Part shown: positions 51,666 to 60,906 of the stretch, piece by piece
Layout: every line of letters starts with the position of its first letter
How positions within the stretch are numbered: position 1 is the first letter of the stretch
DNA from: Advenella mimigardefordensis DPN7
GTDB taxonomy: Bacteria > Pseudomonadota > Gammaproteobacteria > Burkholderiales > Burkholderiaceae_B
Direction: 5' to 3'
DNA length: 64,000 nucleotides
NCBI RefSeq assembly: GCF_000521505.1
Contig: NZ_CP003915.1
Coordinates: 2,356,001-2,420,000, forward strand
Made by a program: the position numbers and the translations under genes
The notes under the pieces: generated by a model
Database searches by the model: none
Told to the model about the DNA's origin: nothing
What the model saw: only the letters and a program-made list of their open reading frames with translations

Positions 51666-52667
51666 ATGCAAAAGAGTAAAAGAAAAACAGTGACGGGTCT
51701 GGCCCTGGCTGGCCTGACTGCGGTGTCGCTGATGTTTGCCGGCACGGCGGCACAGGCGGAGGAAAAAAAATGGCCCGAACATTCGCTTACCCTGATCGTA
51801 CCTTTCGGCCCGGGCTCTACACCAGACCAGATTGCACGCATTATTGCCCGCAGTGCCGAGAAAAAGCTGGGCCAGGCGATCGTAATTGAAAATAAAGCGG
51901 GTGCCGGCGGCAATATCGGCACCAACCAGGTTGCCAAAGCCAAGCCTGATGGTTATACCTTTGGTATTTCCATTACCGGCCCGCTGGTCAACAACCAGTT
52001 TATCTACGATAAATTACCTTACAACCCTGAAAAAGATCTGGCGCCGCTCACCTTGGCGGTTACGCAGCCGAATGTGATTGTTGTGACGAAGCAGTCTGGC
52101 ATCAAGACGCTCAAGGAATTGATTGAAAAAATTCAGGCTGAACCGGACAAACTGAATTTTGCGACATCGGGCAACGGCACCGGCTCGCATCTGTCCATAG
52201 AGCTCATGCTGCAGGCGGTGAATGGTCAGGCAACCGCCGTGCCGTATCCCTCTTCACCCGCAGCGCTCAATTCACTGATTGCCGGCGATACTCAGTTTAC
52301 CGCCCTGGCGCCCATTGCCGTGCTGCCTCTGGTGAAAGAAGGGCGGCTGGTCGCATTGGCACAGACCAGCGCCCAACGCAACAGTTCACTGCCGGATATT
52401 CCAACGGTGTCCGAAGCGGGCGCACCCGGCATCGAAGGCGCTGCCTGGTCCGGTTTTATAACGTCTTCCCAGGTACCCATCGCCATCCGCAATACGCTTA
52501 CCGATGCCCTGTTGACCGCACTTCGCGATCCCGAAGTAGGCAAACAGCTCAAGGCGATTTATATGGATCCCATCCCCAGCACGCCGGAAGCGTTTCACGA
52601 TTATATGAATCAGGAAAAAGCGCGCTGGCAGCCACTGATTGAAAAGCTGAACCTGAAAGTCAACTGA
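51666..52667 (+). CDS. Bug/TctC-family periplasmic receptor
   Basis: A 333-residue Bug receptor with a signal peptide cut near TAAQAEEKK. Family parts: LTLIVPFGPGSTPDQIARI, VIENKAGAGGNIGTNQVAKA, KPDGYTFGI and, near the end, FHDYMNQEKARWQPLIEKLNLKVN (the normal Bug ending). ATG 51666 has only a poor ribosome site. It is separate from the catabolic island, and its PGSTPDQ loop marks it as a different ligand type. The convergent SDR gene ends 3 bp after its stop. Confidence 0.93.
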   Translation: MQKSKRKTVTGLALAGLTAVSLMFAGTAAQAEEKKWPEHSLTLIVPFGPGSTPDQIARIIARSAEKKLGQAIVIENKAGAGGNIGTNQVAKAKPDGYTFGISITGPLVNNQFIYDKLPYNPEKDLAPLTLAVTQPNVIVVTKQSGIKTLKELIEKIQAEPDKLNFATSGNGTGSHLSIELMLQAVNGQATAVPYPSSPAALNSLIAGDTQFTALAPIAVLPLVKEGRLVALAQTSAQRNSSLPDIPTVSEAGAPGIEGAAWSGFITSSQVPIAIRNTLTDALLTALRDPEVGKQLKAIYMDPIPSTPEAFHDYMNQEKARWQPLIEKLNLKVN

Positions 52668-52670
52668 CGG

Positions 52671-53450
52671 TCAGAATAAAACGGACAGGCCACCGTCCAC
52701 GGCGATGACCTGCCCGTTAATATAGCCGGACAGATCGGAAGCAAGAAACACCGCCAGCCCGGCAATTTCTTCGGGCCGGCCCCAGCGCCCGGTAGGATTG
52801 CGGCCCGCCAGCGTTTGTCCTGCTTCAGCATTCACCATCTCCAGATTGGTCTCGGTCGCAAATGTACCAGGGGCTATCGCATTGCTGGTGATGCCGTATG
52901 TGGCCAGTTCCACCGCCAGCGCCCGCATCATCCCGGTCAGGCCCTGCTTGGTGATGGGATAGACGCCATCGCCCGGGCGGGCCACCTCCCCTGCTACGGA
53001 TGTGATGGTGATCAGCCTGCCCCATTGTTGCTGGCGCATCAGCGCTGCTGCCTTCTGTGATAAATACATGGCGCCCAGCAAATTAGCCTGAAGCATCTGT
53101 TCCATTTGCGCGAAATCGAAAGCGGCCAGTGGCTGGCGAATGCGGATGCCCATATTGTTGACCAGCACGTCGCAGCGACCATGCTGCTCAGCCAGATCGG
53201 TCATGCAGCGATCGATGTCGGCCACAACGGACATATCGCCGACCAGGCCCTGCACGTGCGCACCGGATTTCTGAAGCCTGGCGCAGGCCTGTTCAACAGA
53301 CTGAGCGCTGCGGCCATTGATATACACCAGCGCGCCGCTACGGGCCATGGCCGATGCCATTTCCAGGCCGAGTCCGCGTGTCGAACCGCTAATAAATACT
53401 ACTTTATCTTGCAGCCCGAAGCTGTCTGTGTATGAACTTTGTTGTTGCAT
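52671..53450 (-). CDS. Short-chain dehydrogenase/reductase (gluconate 5-dehydrogenase-like)
   Basis: A 259-residue SDR. SGSTRGLGLEMA is the nucleotide motif, NNMG replaces the usual NNAG, and the catalytic residues are in ITSVAG (Ser) and YPITK (Tyr, Lys). The C-terminus ASDLSGYINGQVIAVDGG is standard. It ends 3 bp from the convergent Bug gene and its start at 53450 diverges from the sigma/anti-sigma gene 126 bp away. The substrate is probably a sugar acid or hydroxy compound; this rests on overall resemblance only. Confidence 0.92.
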   Translation of the reverse strand: MQQQSSYTDSFGLQDKVVFISGSTRGLGLEMASAMARSGALVYINGRSAQSVEQACARLQKSGAHVQGLVGDMSVVADIDRCMTDLAEQHGRCDVLVNNMGIRIRQPLAAFDFAQMEQMLQANLLGAMYLSQKAAALMRQQQWGRLITITSVAGEVARPGDGVYPITKQGLTGMMRALAVELATYGITSNAIAPGTFATETNLEMVNAEAGQTLAGRNPTGRWGRPEEIAGLAVFLASDLSGYINGQVIAVDGGLSVLF

Positions 53451-53576
53451 TGTTGTCCCTGAATCACGACTGTAACGAGTTTTTGCAACACGATCTGAAC
53501 AATGTCAAACGTTTGCAATGACCCGGTTTACGGTTAAACTTGAACCTATTTTCACCCAAACGCCTGGAAAAAGTAA

Positions 53577-54884
53577 ATGTTTGCCAGAAACACCCCTTTT
53601 AATTATGAAAAAATCTTAAAAGCGTGTGCAAAAGGACAAAAAAGTGCCTTGCAGACTCTGTTCAAGCATGAAGCCCCCCTTATGGTGGCCCTCTCACTGC
53701 GCGTTTTGGGTAATTACAATCTGGCCGAGCAGGCGGTGGTGTCTGCCTTTGTGCTTATCTGGAATAACGCCGAAGCCTATGACGAAGAGATGGGACCGGC
53801 ACGCGGCTGGATATTCTCTATCCTGCGCTATCGCATCAGCCAGATTTTCAAGGAACATTATGATGCCATTCAGGCGGCCAGCAAGACTCAGGATGAATCG
53901 GTACTCAATGAAGTCTCCAGTAATCTGCATGCCGACGTGCGTGGGGATCTGCCGGTAACGCCGGCATTTTACCTGCATCTGGAAGAGTTGCCCGAAGAGC
54001 CGCAAAAAGCGTTGATCAATATGTATTTCAGCGGCATGTCACAGGCACAGACGGCCACCAAAGTCGGTATGCCGCTGGGACGCTTCAAGGAAAACCTGTT
54101 TCTTGGACTGCAACACCTGGCCAAGCATCTGCCCGAATTTTCTCCACCTCACCAAGCCACTGAAAAAATGGGTGAATATGTATTGGGCGGGTTGTCTGAA
54201 AATGAAGAAAAGCTGGTCTACAAATTAATGAATGATGATGCCGGCGTTTCTCGTATTGCCTTGCTCTGGGAAGCCCAGTTTACACATCTGCTGAGTCAGC
54301 TGCCAGCACAGGTGGCCAGTAGCCGGGTTTGGGAAAAAATAAAGACCGCAGCCTTTGCCAAGGCGCCAGTTGCTGTTGCGCCCATTGCCGATGCCGGCGA
54401 TGAAGACAGTACCGAGCAGCCTTATGTATCGGGAGTGAAAAGTACCCTGCGCAGGTTCTGGTACATGCTGCCCTTGTGGCGTGCACTGGCACTCATACTG
54501 GCCGTTGCCGCATTCACGTTCTGGTACACGGGTACCCCGCCAGCTGATCAGCCCAGAAAAGTGGCTGTGCTCGATTCATCCATGAGCAATGCGCAAACTG
54601 GCTGGGTGGTGCGCTTCAATGCAGCCGGTGATGCTCAGTTTTCTCCCGTGGTCCGTCAGACCGTCTCGGACGGCCTGGTCCTTCAGGCATGGAAGCGATC
54701 CAATGGTACCGACACCGCACTGGGGCTGATTCGTGACAGTAAAGCATTCGTACTGAACGCAGAACGCGTAGGGCAAATCGCCGCAGGCGACCAACTGCTG
54801 ATCAGCCTGGAACCCGAAGGCGGATCGCGCAGCGACAGACCTTCTGGCTCCATTCTTTACAAAGGCACCGTCGCGGATCTGTAA
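53577..54884 (+). CDS. ECF sigma factor fused to RskA-type anti-sigma factor
   Basis: A 435-residue single frame with two normally separate proteins. Residues about 20-95 are sigma region 2 (ending GPARGWIFSILRYRISQIFKE), about 135-185 are region 4 (LPEEPQKALINMYFSGMSQA, then PLGRFKENLF; the usual GTVKSR is changed). After a 10-residue linker comes an RskA-like anti-sigma domain (about 196-255, starting GEYVLGGLSENEEKLV), one membrane segment (about 301-317) and a periplasmic RskA domain (330-431) ending LLISLEPEGGSRSDRPSGSILYKG. Met198 at 54168 might be a relic anti-sigma start but lacks a clear ribosome site. The sigma factor would be tethered to the membrane by its own inhibitor. Confidence 0.88.
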   Translation: MFARNTPFNYEKILKACAKGQKSALQTLFKHEAPLMVALSLRVLGNYNLAEQAVVSAFVLIWNNAEAYDEEMGPARGWIFSILRYRISQIFKEHYDAIQAASKTQDESVLNEVSSNLHADVRGDLPVTPAFYLHLEELPEEPQKALINMYFSGMSQAQTATKVGMPLGRFKENLFLGLQHLAKHLPEFSPPHQATEKMGEYVLGGLSENEEKLVYKLMNDDAGVSRIALLWEAQFTHLLSQLPAQVASSRVWEKIKTAAFAKAPVAVAPIADAGDEDSTEQPYVSGVKSTLRRFWYMLPLWRALALILAVAAFTFWYTGTPPADQPRKVAVLDSSMSNAQTGWVVRFNAAGDAQFSPVVRQTVSDGLVLQAWKRSNGTDTALGLIRDSKAFVLNAERVGQIAAGDQLLISLEPEGGSRSDRPSGSILYKGTVADL

Positions 54885-54893
54885 CAGCGTTGC

Positions 54894-54928
54894 CCTGATC
54901 GGGCTTTGTCCGATCAGGCCCCCTTTTC
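54894..54928 (+). terminator. Intrinsic terminator after the sigma/anti-sigma gene
   Basis: CCTGATCGG (54894-54902) pairs with CCGATCAGG (54910-54918) across a 7-nt loop, followed by CCCCCTTTTC. It begins 10 bp after the stop codon. Confidence 0.75.
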
Positions 54929-55180
54929 ACTACCCTCCCGCAACGTAACGCCGGGGCCAAGATCCGCCGGCCTGGCTTTGGCCGCTTATTTTTTTGTCGC
55001 TTCTTTACCGACGATGCACCTGAGTGTTTTGCGGGCTGGCGTCGATTGTACTGCCTGTAATCCATGACACGTCGTATTTTTCAGCGCAAATTCAGGAGCT
55101 GACGAAAAATATAAGCGCCGGTGTAAAAAGATAAAGTATCATTGTAATAATTCGCCATAAATCTTCATAAATAGCACTAA

Positions 55181-58168
55181 ATGTCATTAATCCTGCTTCT
55201 AATTCTTCCATTTCTGGGTAGTATTCTTGTCGGTCTGCTGCCCGAACACCCCAGATCGCCGGAAGCCTGGATGGCAGGTATTATCGCAGTGATCGGTGCC
55301 CTCATTACCCTCTCATTTCTACCGGAAATACTGCAGGGCAACACCGTAGCCCAGACGCTTGAATGGGTACCGTCCTACAAGCTGAATCTCGTATTTCGTA
55401 TGGATGGGTATGCCTGGCTGTTTTCGCTGCTGATTACCGTCATGGGCGCGCTGGTGGTGCTGTACGCCCGCTATTACATGTCTCCCAAAGATCCGGTCAC
55501 CCGCTTCTACTCCTTTTTTCTGGCATTCATGGGATCCATGCTGGGCGTGGTGCTGTCCGGCAATATTATTCAGATGGTTATCTTCTGGGAGCTCACCAGC
55601 CTGTCTTCTTTCATGCTGATCGCTTACTGGAACCATCGTCAGGATGCCAAGCGCGGCGCCAGGATGGCTCTTACTATTACGGCCGCTGGCGGATTCTGTT
55701 TGCTGGCCGCCATGCTGATGATCGGCCACGTTGTGGGCAGTTATGACCTGGATACCGTACTGGCTTCGGGTGACACCCTTAGCACGCACCCCTGGTATCT
55801 GGCCATCCTGATTCTGTTCGCACTGGGTGCCCTGACCAAGAGCGCGCAATTTCCTTTCCATTTCTGGCTCCCCAATGCGATGGCCGCACCAACGCCTGTT
55901 TCGGCCTATTTGCATTCGGCCACCATGGTCAAGGCCGGCGTGTTTATTCTGGCACGCTTCTGGCCGGTGCTGGCTGGCACCTCGGCCTGGTTCTGGATTA
56001 TCGGCATGGCCGGGCTGTGCTCGCTGTTTCTGGGGGCCTATGTGGCTACTTTTCAGCGGGATATGAAAGGGGTGCTGGCTTATTCCACCATCAGTCACCT
56101 GGGATTAATCACCCTCCTGTTAGGCCTGAACAGCCAGCTGGCACTGATTGCCGCCCTGTTCCACATGATCAATCATGCCACCTTCAAAGCATCGCTCTTT
56201 ATGGCCACCGGGATTGTCGACCACGAAACCGGCACCCGGGATCTGGTCCTGCTGTCCGGCCTGCGCAAGGCTATGCCGATCACCGCAACACTGGCCGTTG
56301 TCGCCGCGGCGGCCATGGCGGGTGTCCCCCTGCTTAACGGCTTTATTTCAAAAGAAATGTTTTTTGCCGAGACGCTGAATCTGCCGGACTATCTTGAAGT
56401 GTCCAACTGGCTGCCGGTCTTTGCCGTGCTGGCCAGCGCCTTCAGTGTGGCCTATTCCCTGCGGCTGATCATGCAGGTGTTCTTCGGCCCCAGGGCGACC
56501 GAACTGCCCCGCGAGCCGCACGAACCGCCCTTGTGGATGCTTGTGCCCAGCGGTATCCTGGTACTGATCTGTCTGCTGATCGGCATGATGCCGGAAACCA
56601 TCATCGGTCCGGTGCTGTCGTCGGCAGCCCATTCGATTCTCGGACCAACGTTACCGGCATACAGTCTGGCGATCTGGCATGGTTTTAACCTGCCGCTCAC
56701 CATGAGCCTGATCGCCATGGGGGGCGGTATTCTGCTGGCCCTGGTTCTGCGACCCCTGCAAAAGCGCGCACCAGGACAAACGCCCTTGCTGTATCGGGTT
56801 GAAGGACGTGCTTTCTTTGATGGCGCGATGGATCTGCTGGATACGATCGCCTACCGGGCCATGAATCTGTTTGCTACCCAACGGCTGCAACCGCAGATAT
56901 TATGGATTGTGGTGATTACCGTGGTGGTCACCATCATGCCGTTGCTGCTGTTTGAAGCCTGGCCGCAACTGGTCATGCGCAATATTGATCTGCCCTTTAC
57001 CCTGCTATGGATCATCGGCGCATGCTGTGCAGTGGGCGCGGCCTATCAGGCCAAATACAACCGCTTCCGTTCTCTGGTTCTGCTCGGCGGCGCCGGTTTG
57101 TGCAGCAGCCTCACCTATCTGTGGCTGTCAGCGCCGGATCTGGCCCTGACCCAATTGGTCGTGGAAATGGTCACGACCATTCTGTTGCTGCTGGGCTTGC
57201 GCTGGCTGCCACGCAGAATGTCTACCGAGCCAGCCTCGGACCGCGGGCGCGCCACGGTTCGGCGTTTACGCGATATGACGATCGCCGTGATCGCCGGCCT
57301 GGGCATGTCCATTCTTACTTATTTGCAGCTATCGCGTCCCAGGCCGGAAGGCGTTTCTTCATTCTATCTGGAAAAAGCCCTTCCTGAAGGCGGCGGCACC
57401 AACGTCGTCAACGTACTACTGGTAGACTTCCGCGGTTTCGATACCTATGGCGAGATTACCGTACTCAGTATCGTTGCCCTTACCGTGTATGCTTTGCTGC
57501 GACGCTTTCGACCGCCGCGGGAGAGCCTGAAGGCGCTGGAAGACCGACGCTTTCGCCAGAGCGGCGATACGGCCAGCGTTGACGAAAATGCCGAACTGCC
57601 TACCGGAACGATGCTGGTACCCACTGTGATTTCGCGTTTTATCATGCCCATTTCTACCCTGATTGCATTGTTTTTCCTGTTGCGCGGCCACAATCTGCCC
57701 GGCGGCGGTTTTGTTGCCGGCCTGATTTTCGCTGCTGCCGTTATCCTTCAATATATGATGGGTGGCATTCGCTGGGTCGAAGACCGCTCTCGCATCTTTC
57801 CCCAATACTGGATTGCGGGCGGCCTGCTGATGGCCGGTATTGCCGGCATGTCGGCCTGGCTGGCCAAACTGCCGTTCCTCTCGGCACTGGCCGCAGATCT
57901 CGATCTTGGTCCGTTGGGACACCTGCATTTATCCAGCGTTATCCTGTTTGACCTGGGCGTATTTGCGGTGGTCGTGGGTTCCACACTGTTCATGCTGGTC
58001 GCGCTGAGTCACCAATCCTTGCGGTTTTACAAAAAAGTATCGGCAGAAACCGCCGAGGAACATACAGGCGGTGATACGTCTCTATCCGATCAGGAAAGCG
58101 ATAGCAGCGCGTCTGCTGAATCTGCTGCACTACCGCCTAATACCCAGGGAGCCCCATCATGGAACTGA
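55181..58168 (+). CDS. mrpA: Monovalent cation/H+ antiporter subunit A, fused A/B (MrpA)
   Basis: A 995-residue membrane protein, the large NuoL-like subunit of the Mrp/Pha antiporter. The proton-channel core has FWELTSLSSFMLIAYWNH (conserved Glu) and FPFHFWLPNAMAAPTPVSAY; the MrpA-specific part ends with LALTQLVVEMVTTILLLLGL. From about residue 810 the MrpB unit follows (RFIMPISTLIALFFLLRG, then GHNLPGGGFVAGLIFAA), as in the group 2 operons of proteobacteria. ATG 55181 has a poor ribosome site. The operon exports Na+ or K+ in exchange for protons and supports pH and salt tolerance. The C subunit gene overlaps its end by 10 bp. Confidence 0.96.
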   Translation: MSLILLLILPFLGSILVGLLPEHPRSPEAWMAGIIAVIGALITLSFLPEILQGNTVAQTLEWVPSYKLNLVFRMDGYAWLFSLLITVMGALVVLYARYYMSPKDPVTRFYSFFLAFMGSMLGVVLSGNIIQMVIFWELTSLSSFMLIAYWNHRQDAKRGARMALTITAAGGFCLLAAMLMIGHVVGSYDLDTVLASGDTLSTHPWYLAILILFALGALTKSAQFPFHFWLPNAMAAPTPVSAYLHSATMVKAGVFILARFWPVLAGTSAWFWIIGMAGLCSLFLGAYVATFQRDMKGVLAYSTISHLGLITLLLGLNSQLALIAALFHMINHATFKASLFMATGIVDHETGTRDLVLLSGLRKAMPITATLAVVAAAAMAGVPLLNGFISKEMFFAETLNLPDYLEVSNWLPVFAVLASAFSVAYSLRLIMQVFFGPRATELPREPHEPPLWMLVPSGILVLICLLIGMMPETIIGPVLSSAAHSILGPTLPAYSLAIWHGFNLPLTMSLIAMGGGILLALVLRPLQKRAPGQTPLLYRVEGRAFFDGAMDLLDTIAYRAMNLFATQRLQPQILWIVVITVVVTIMPLLLFEAWPQLVMRNIDLPFTLLWIIGACCAVGAAYQAKYNRFRSLVLLGGAGLCSSLTYLWLSAPDLALTQLVVEMVTTILLLLGLRWLPRRMSTEPASDRGRATVRRLRDMTIAVIAGLGMSILTYLQLSRPRPEGVSSFYLEKALPEGGGTNVVNVLLVDFRGFDTYGEITVLSIVALTVYALLRRFRPPRESLKALEDRRFRQSGDTASVDENAELPTGTMLVPTVISRFIMPISTLIALFFLLRGHNLPGGGFVAGLIFAAAVILQYMMGGIRWVEDRSRIFPQYWIAGGLLMAGIAGMSAWLAKLPFLSALAADLDLGPLGHLHLSSVILFDLGVFAVVVGSTLFMLVALSHQSLRFYKKVSAETAEEHTGGDTSLSDQESDSSASAESAALPPNTQGAPSWN

Positions 58169-58500
58169 TTCTGTCTATCGCCATCGGCATCATGGTCGGA
58201 TCGGGTGTCTGGCTGCTGCTGCGACCTCGAACCTATCAGGTGATTATCGGCTTGACGCTGGTGTCCTACGCAGTCAATCTGTTCATTTTTGCTACCGGCA
58301 AACTGACTACCGGCGCCCCGCCAATTCTGAAAGAAGGGGTTGAGACAACGCTCACCAATTATGCCGATCCCCTGCCGCAAGCGCTGGTGCTGACGGCCAT
58401 TGTGATCAGTTTTGCCACCACCGCCCTGTTTCTGGTGGTGATCCTCGCATTGCGCGGTTTGTCCAATACCGACCACGTAGATGGAACGGAGTCGCAATGA
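58159..58500 (+). CDS. mrpC: Na+/H+ antiporter subunit C (MrpC)
   Basis: A 113-residue NuoK-like subunit with three membrane segments. LLLRPRTYQVIIGLTLVSYAVNLFIF and TDPLPQALVLTAIVISFATTAL-type segments are typical (here ADPLPQALVLTAIVISFATT). Its start lies within the last codons of mrpA and its stop overlaps mrpD (ATGA), so translation is coupled on both sides. Length is normal for MrpC. Confidence 0.95.
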   Translation: MELILSIAIGIMVGSGVWLLLRPRTYQVIIGLTLVSYAVNLFIFATGKLTTGAPPILKEGVETTLTNYADPLPQALVLTAIVISFATTALFLVVILALRGLSNTDHVDGTESQ

Positions 58501-60137
58501 GCCAGTGGATGAATCATCTTCCTATCCTGCCCGTCGCTATTCCCATGCTGGTGGGTGCGTTTATGCTGGTGCTACGCGATCAGTACCGCAATTTCGGAGT
58601 CGTGCTGGGCGTTGTATCCATACTGGCCCAGTTTTGTATCGCAGTTGCGTTGTTCGGCATTACGACAGGCCGCATTCCCAATGATTACGAAAATCATATT
58701 ATGGTTTATCTGCTGGGTGACTGGCGGGCGCCGTTTGGCATTGTTCTGGTAGCCGACCAGCTCAGCGCCATCATGCTGATACTCACCGCAATACTGGGGT
58801 TATGCTCGCTGCTCTATTCCACTGCGCTGTGGGATCGTGCAGGCGTTTTTTTCCACCCATTGTTCCAGTTCATCATGATGGGATTGAACGGCGCATTTTT
58901 GACCGGTGACCTGTTCAACCTGTTTGTGTTTTTTGAGATCTTTCTGGCGGCCTCATACGGCCTTGCACTGCATGGCTCGGGAATGGCCCGGGTAGCCTCC
59001 GGTCTGCATTACATTACCGTCAACCTGATTGCTTCCTTCCTGCTACTGATCGCGATCTCGGTTCTTTATGGCATTACCGGCACGTTGAATATGGCAGATC
59101 TCGGCTTGCGCGCCGCCACCCTGAGCGGCGATGACCGACGGTTGTTCGAGGCCGCCTGCGCCATTCTGGGTATCGCCTTTCTGATCAAGGCGGGCGCCTG
59201 GCCACTGAATTTCTGGCTCACCAGCGCTTATTCGGCTGCTGTGGCACCGGTCGCTGCGCTGTTCGCGATCATGAGTAAGGTGGGTATTTACGCGCTGTTA
59301 CGCATTGGTTCGCTGCTATTGCCAACTGGCGCGCCGGCGGCGTTCAGCGGCGACTGGATGTACGTCATCGGGCTGGCAACCCTGCTATTTGGTACGCTGG
59401 GAATTTTGTCGGAAAAGAACAGCGGCCGGCTCGTGGGCTACTGCATCATTATGTCGTCGGGCACCCTGCTCTCTGCGCTTGGAATGCCAAGTGTGATTCT
59501 GACCGGCCCTTCCCTGTTCTATATGCTCAGTTCGGTATTGGTAACCAGTACCTTCTTTTACCTGATTGAACTGATCAAACGCACCGAATCTTTCGGTGGA
59601 AACGTGCTGGCGGTCAGCCTGGAGGCATTCAGCGCCGAAGACCAGGATAGTTCCGATTATTCGGGAACCGTTGTCGGCAAGCCGATACCGTTCGCGCTGG
59701 CGTTTCTTGGACTGGCCTTCTTTATCTGTGCACTGGTCATTGCCGGCATGCCCCCATTCTCGGGTTTTATCGCCAAGTTTGCGCTGTTGTCCAAGGCACT
59801 GGACTTGTCCCAGACCAATGCGGCCACGACCACCAGCGTCTGGCTGCTGGTCGTGGCAATGCTGATTTCCGGCATGGCCACAGTCATTGCTTTGGGCCGT
59901 ACCGGTATTCGCATGTTCTGGAGCAGCGAAAAATTGAAACCGCCAGTGCTCAGTCGGCGTGAAGCCTTTCCCATTACACTGCTGCTGATGCTGTGCATTG
60001 CCCTGACGGTGTTTGCCGGCCCGGTCATGGACCAGCTCACGCTAACGGCCAAGCAGCTTGACGAGCCCGGCACGTACATGAAAGCGGTACTTAGCAGTCG
60101 GCCAGCCGTCATGTCGTCACATGGAGGTACGCCATGA
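58497..60137 (+). CDS. mrpD: Na+/H+ antiporter subunit D (MrpD)
   Basis: A 546-residue NuoM/N-like subunit with about 14 membrane segments. Conserved parts: FNLFVFFEIFLAASYGLALHG with the key Glu, AGAWPLNFWLTSAYSAAVAPVAALFA with the channel Lys region, and GMPPFSGFIAKFALL. It couples proton movement to cation export together with MrpA. The start overlaps mrpC by 4 bp and the stop overlaps mrpE by 4 bp. A hydrophilic loop (about 370-390, EAFSAEDQDSSDYSG) is slightly longer than usual. Confidence 0.96.
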   Translation: MSQWMNHLPILPVAIPMLVGAFMLVLRDQYRNFGVVLGVVSILAQFCIAVALFGITTGRIPNDYENHIMVYLLGDWRAPFGIVLVADQLSAIMLILTAILGLCSLLYSTALWDRAGVFFHPLFQFIMMGLNGAFLTGDLFNLFVFFEIFLAASYGLALHGSGMARVASGLHYITVNLIASFLLLIAISVLYGITGTLNMADLGLRAATLSGDDRRLFEAACAILGIAFLIKAGAWPLNFWLTSAYSAAVAPVAALFAIMSKVGIYALLRIGSLLLPTGAPAAFSGDWMYVIGLATLLFGTLGILSEKNSGRLVGYCIIMSSGTLLSALGMPSVILTGPSLFYMLSSVLVTSTFFYLIELIKRTESFGGNVLAVSLEAFSAEDQDSSDYSGTVVGKPIPFALAFLGLAFFICALVIAGMPPFSGFIAKFALLSKALDLSQTNAATTTSVWLLVVAMLISGMATVIALGRTGIRMFWSSEKLKPPVLSRREAFPITLLLMLCIALTVFAGPVMDQLTLTAKQLDEPGTYMKAVLSSRPAVMSSHGGTP

Positions 60138-60625
60138 AGTCATGGTTTTCCTGGTTACCCATGACCATGTTTCTTGCTGTCATCTGGGTATTGCTGGCCG
60201 ATATGCCTCTGGGCATGGGTACGCTGGCTTTTGCTGGTGCAGCGTCCTTGATCATTGTCCTGATGTCGCGCCGATTGCGACCCTTCCTGGCCAGGCCACG
60301 ACGCATCTGGGTCATACTGAAGCTGGCAGGTATTGTGCTGGCCGACACTTTCCAGTCCAATGTCGCTGCCGTCAAAATCATACTGGGTTACCCTAAAATC
60401 GAGTACACACCGGGATTTGTCTCTGTTCCTCTGACACTGCGGGATCCGCATGGACTAGCTATCCTGGCGGCGATTATCAATTATGCTCCGGGTACTTTGT
60501 GGGCTGGCTTTCCTGAATCCGGAGAGTACGTGCAATTGCATATTCTGGACCTGCCACAGGAAACAGACTGGGCAGCCTTTATCACCGAACGTTACGAGAA
60601 ACCATTGAAGGAGATTTTTGAATAA
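60134..60625 (+). CDS. mrpE: Na+/H+ antiporter subunit E (MrpE)
   Basis: A 163-residue MrpE protein with two or three N-terminal membrane segments and a cytoplasmic domain containing LTLRDPHGLAILAAIINYAP followed by GTLW, the family motif. It overlaps mrpD by 4 bp and shares one base with the mrpF start (TAATG). Its role in assembly of the antiporter complex is known from the family. Confidence 0.95.
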   Translation: MKSWFSWLPMTMFLAVIWVLLADMPLGMGTLAFAGAASLIIVLMSRRLRPFLARPRRIWVILKLAGIVLADTFQSNVAAVKIILGYPKIEYTPGFVSVPLTLRDPHGLAILAAIINYAPGTLWAGFPESGEYVQLHILDLPQETDWAAFITERYEKPLKEIFE

Positions 60626-60906
60626 TGGAAACCCTTCTGATGTGGTCCTGCTATTTCACCCTGTTCTGTTTCGCACTGGCAGGCGTTATTCTGAGCCACC
60701 CTCTGTTTGTCGGACCCACACCCCAGGATCGGGTACTGGGTATCGACGCCCTTTATTTGATCGGGATGATGATTGCCCTCACACTGGGCATGCTGTATCG
60801 CACCTCCTGGTATTTTGACATAGCCCTGCTCGTCAGCCTTTTCGGCTTTCTGAGTACAGCCGCAATGGCGCGCTTTCTGCTGCGCGGTGAGGTGATTGAA
60901 CCATGA
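60625..60906 (+). CDS. mrpF: Na+/H+ antiporter subunit F (MrpF)
   Basis: A 93-residue protein with three membrane segments, including GPTPQDRVLGIDALYLIGMM, the MrpF hallmark (conserved Asp-Arg). It starts on the last base of the mrpE stop codon and overlaps mrpG by 4 bp. Size and order fit the standard Mrp operon. Confidence 0.95.
   Translation: METLLMWSCYFTLFCFALAGVILSHPLFVGPTPQDRVLGIDALYLIGMMIALTLGMLYRTSWYFDIALLVSLFGFLSTAAMARFLLRGEVIEP

Noticed and set aside
55181..58168. Fused MrpA/MrpB as a novelty
   Set aside because: This fusion is the known layout of group 2 Mrp (Pha) operons in proteobacteria.
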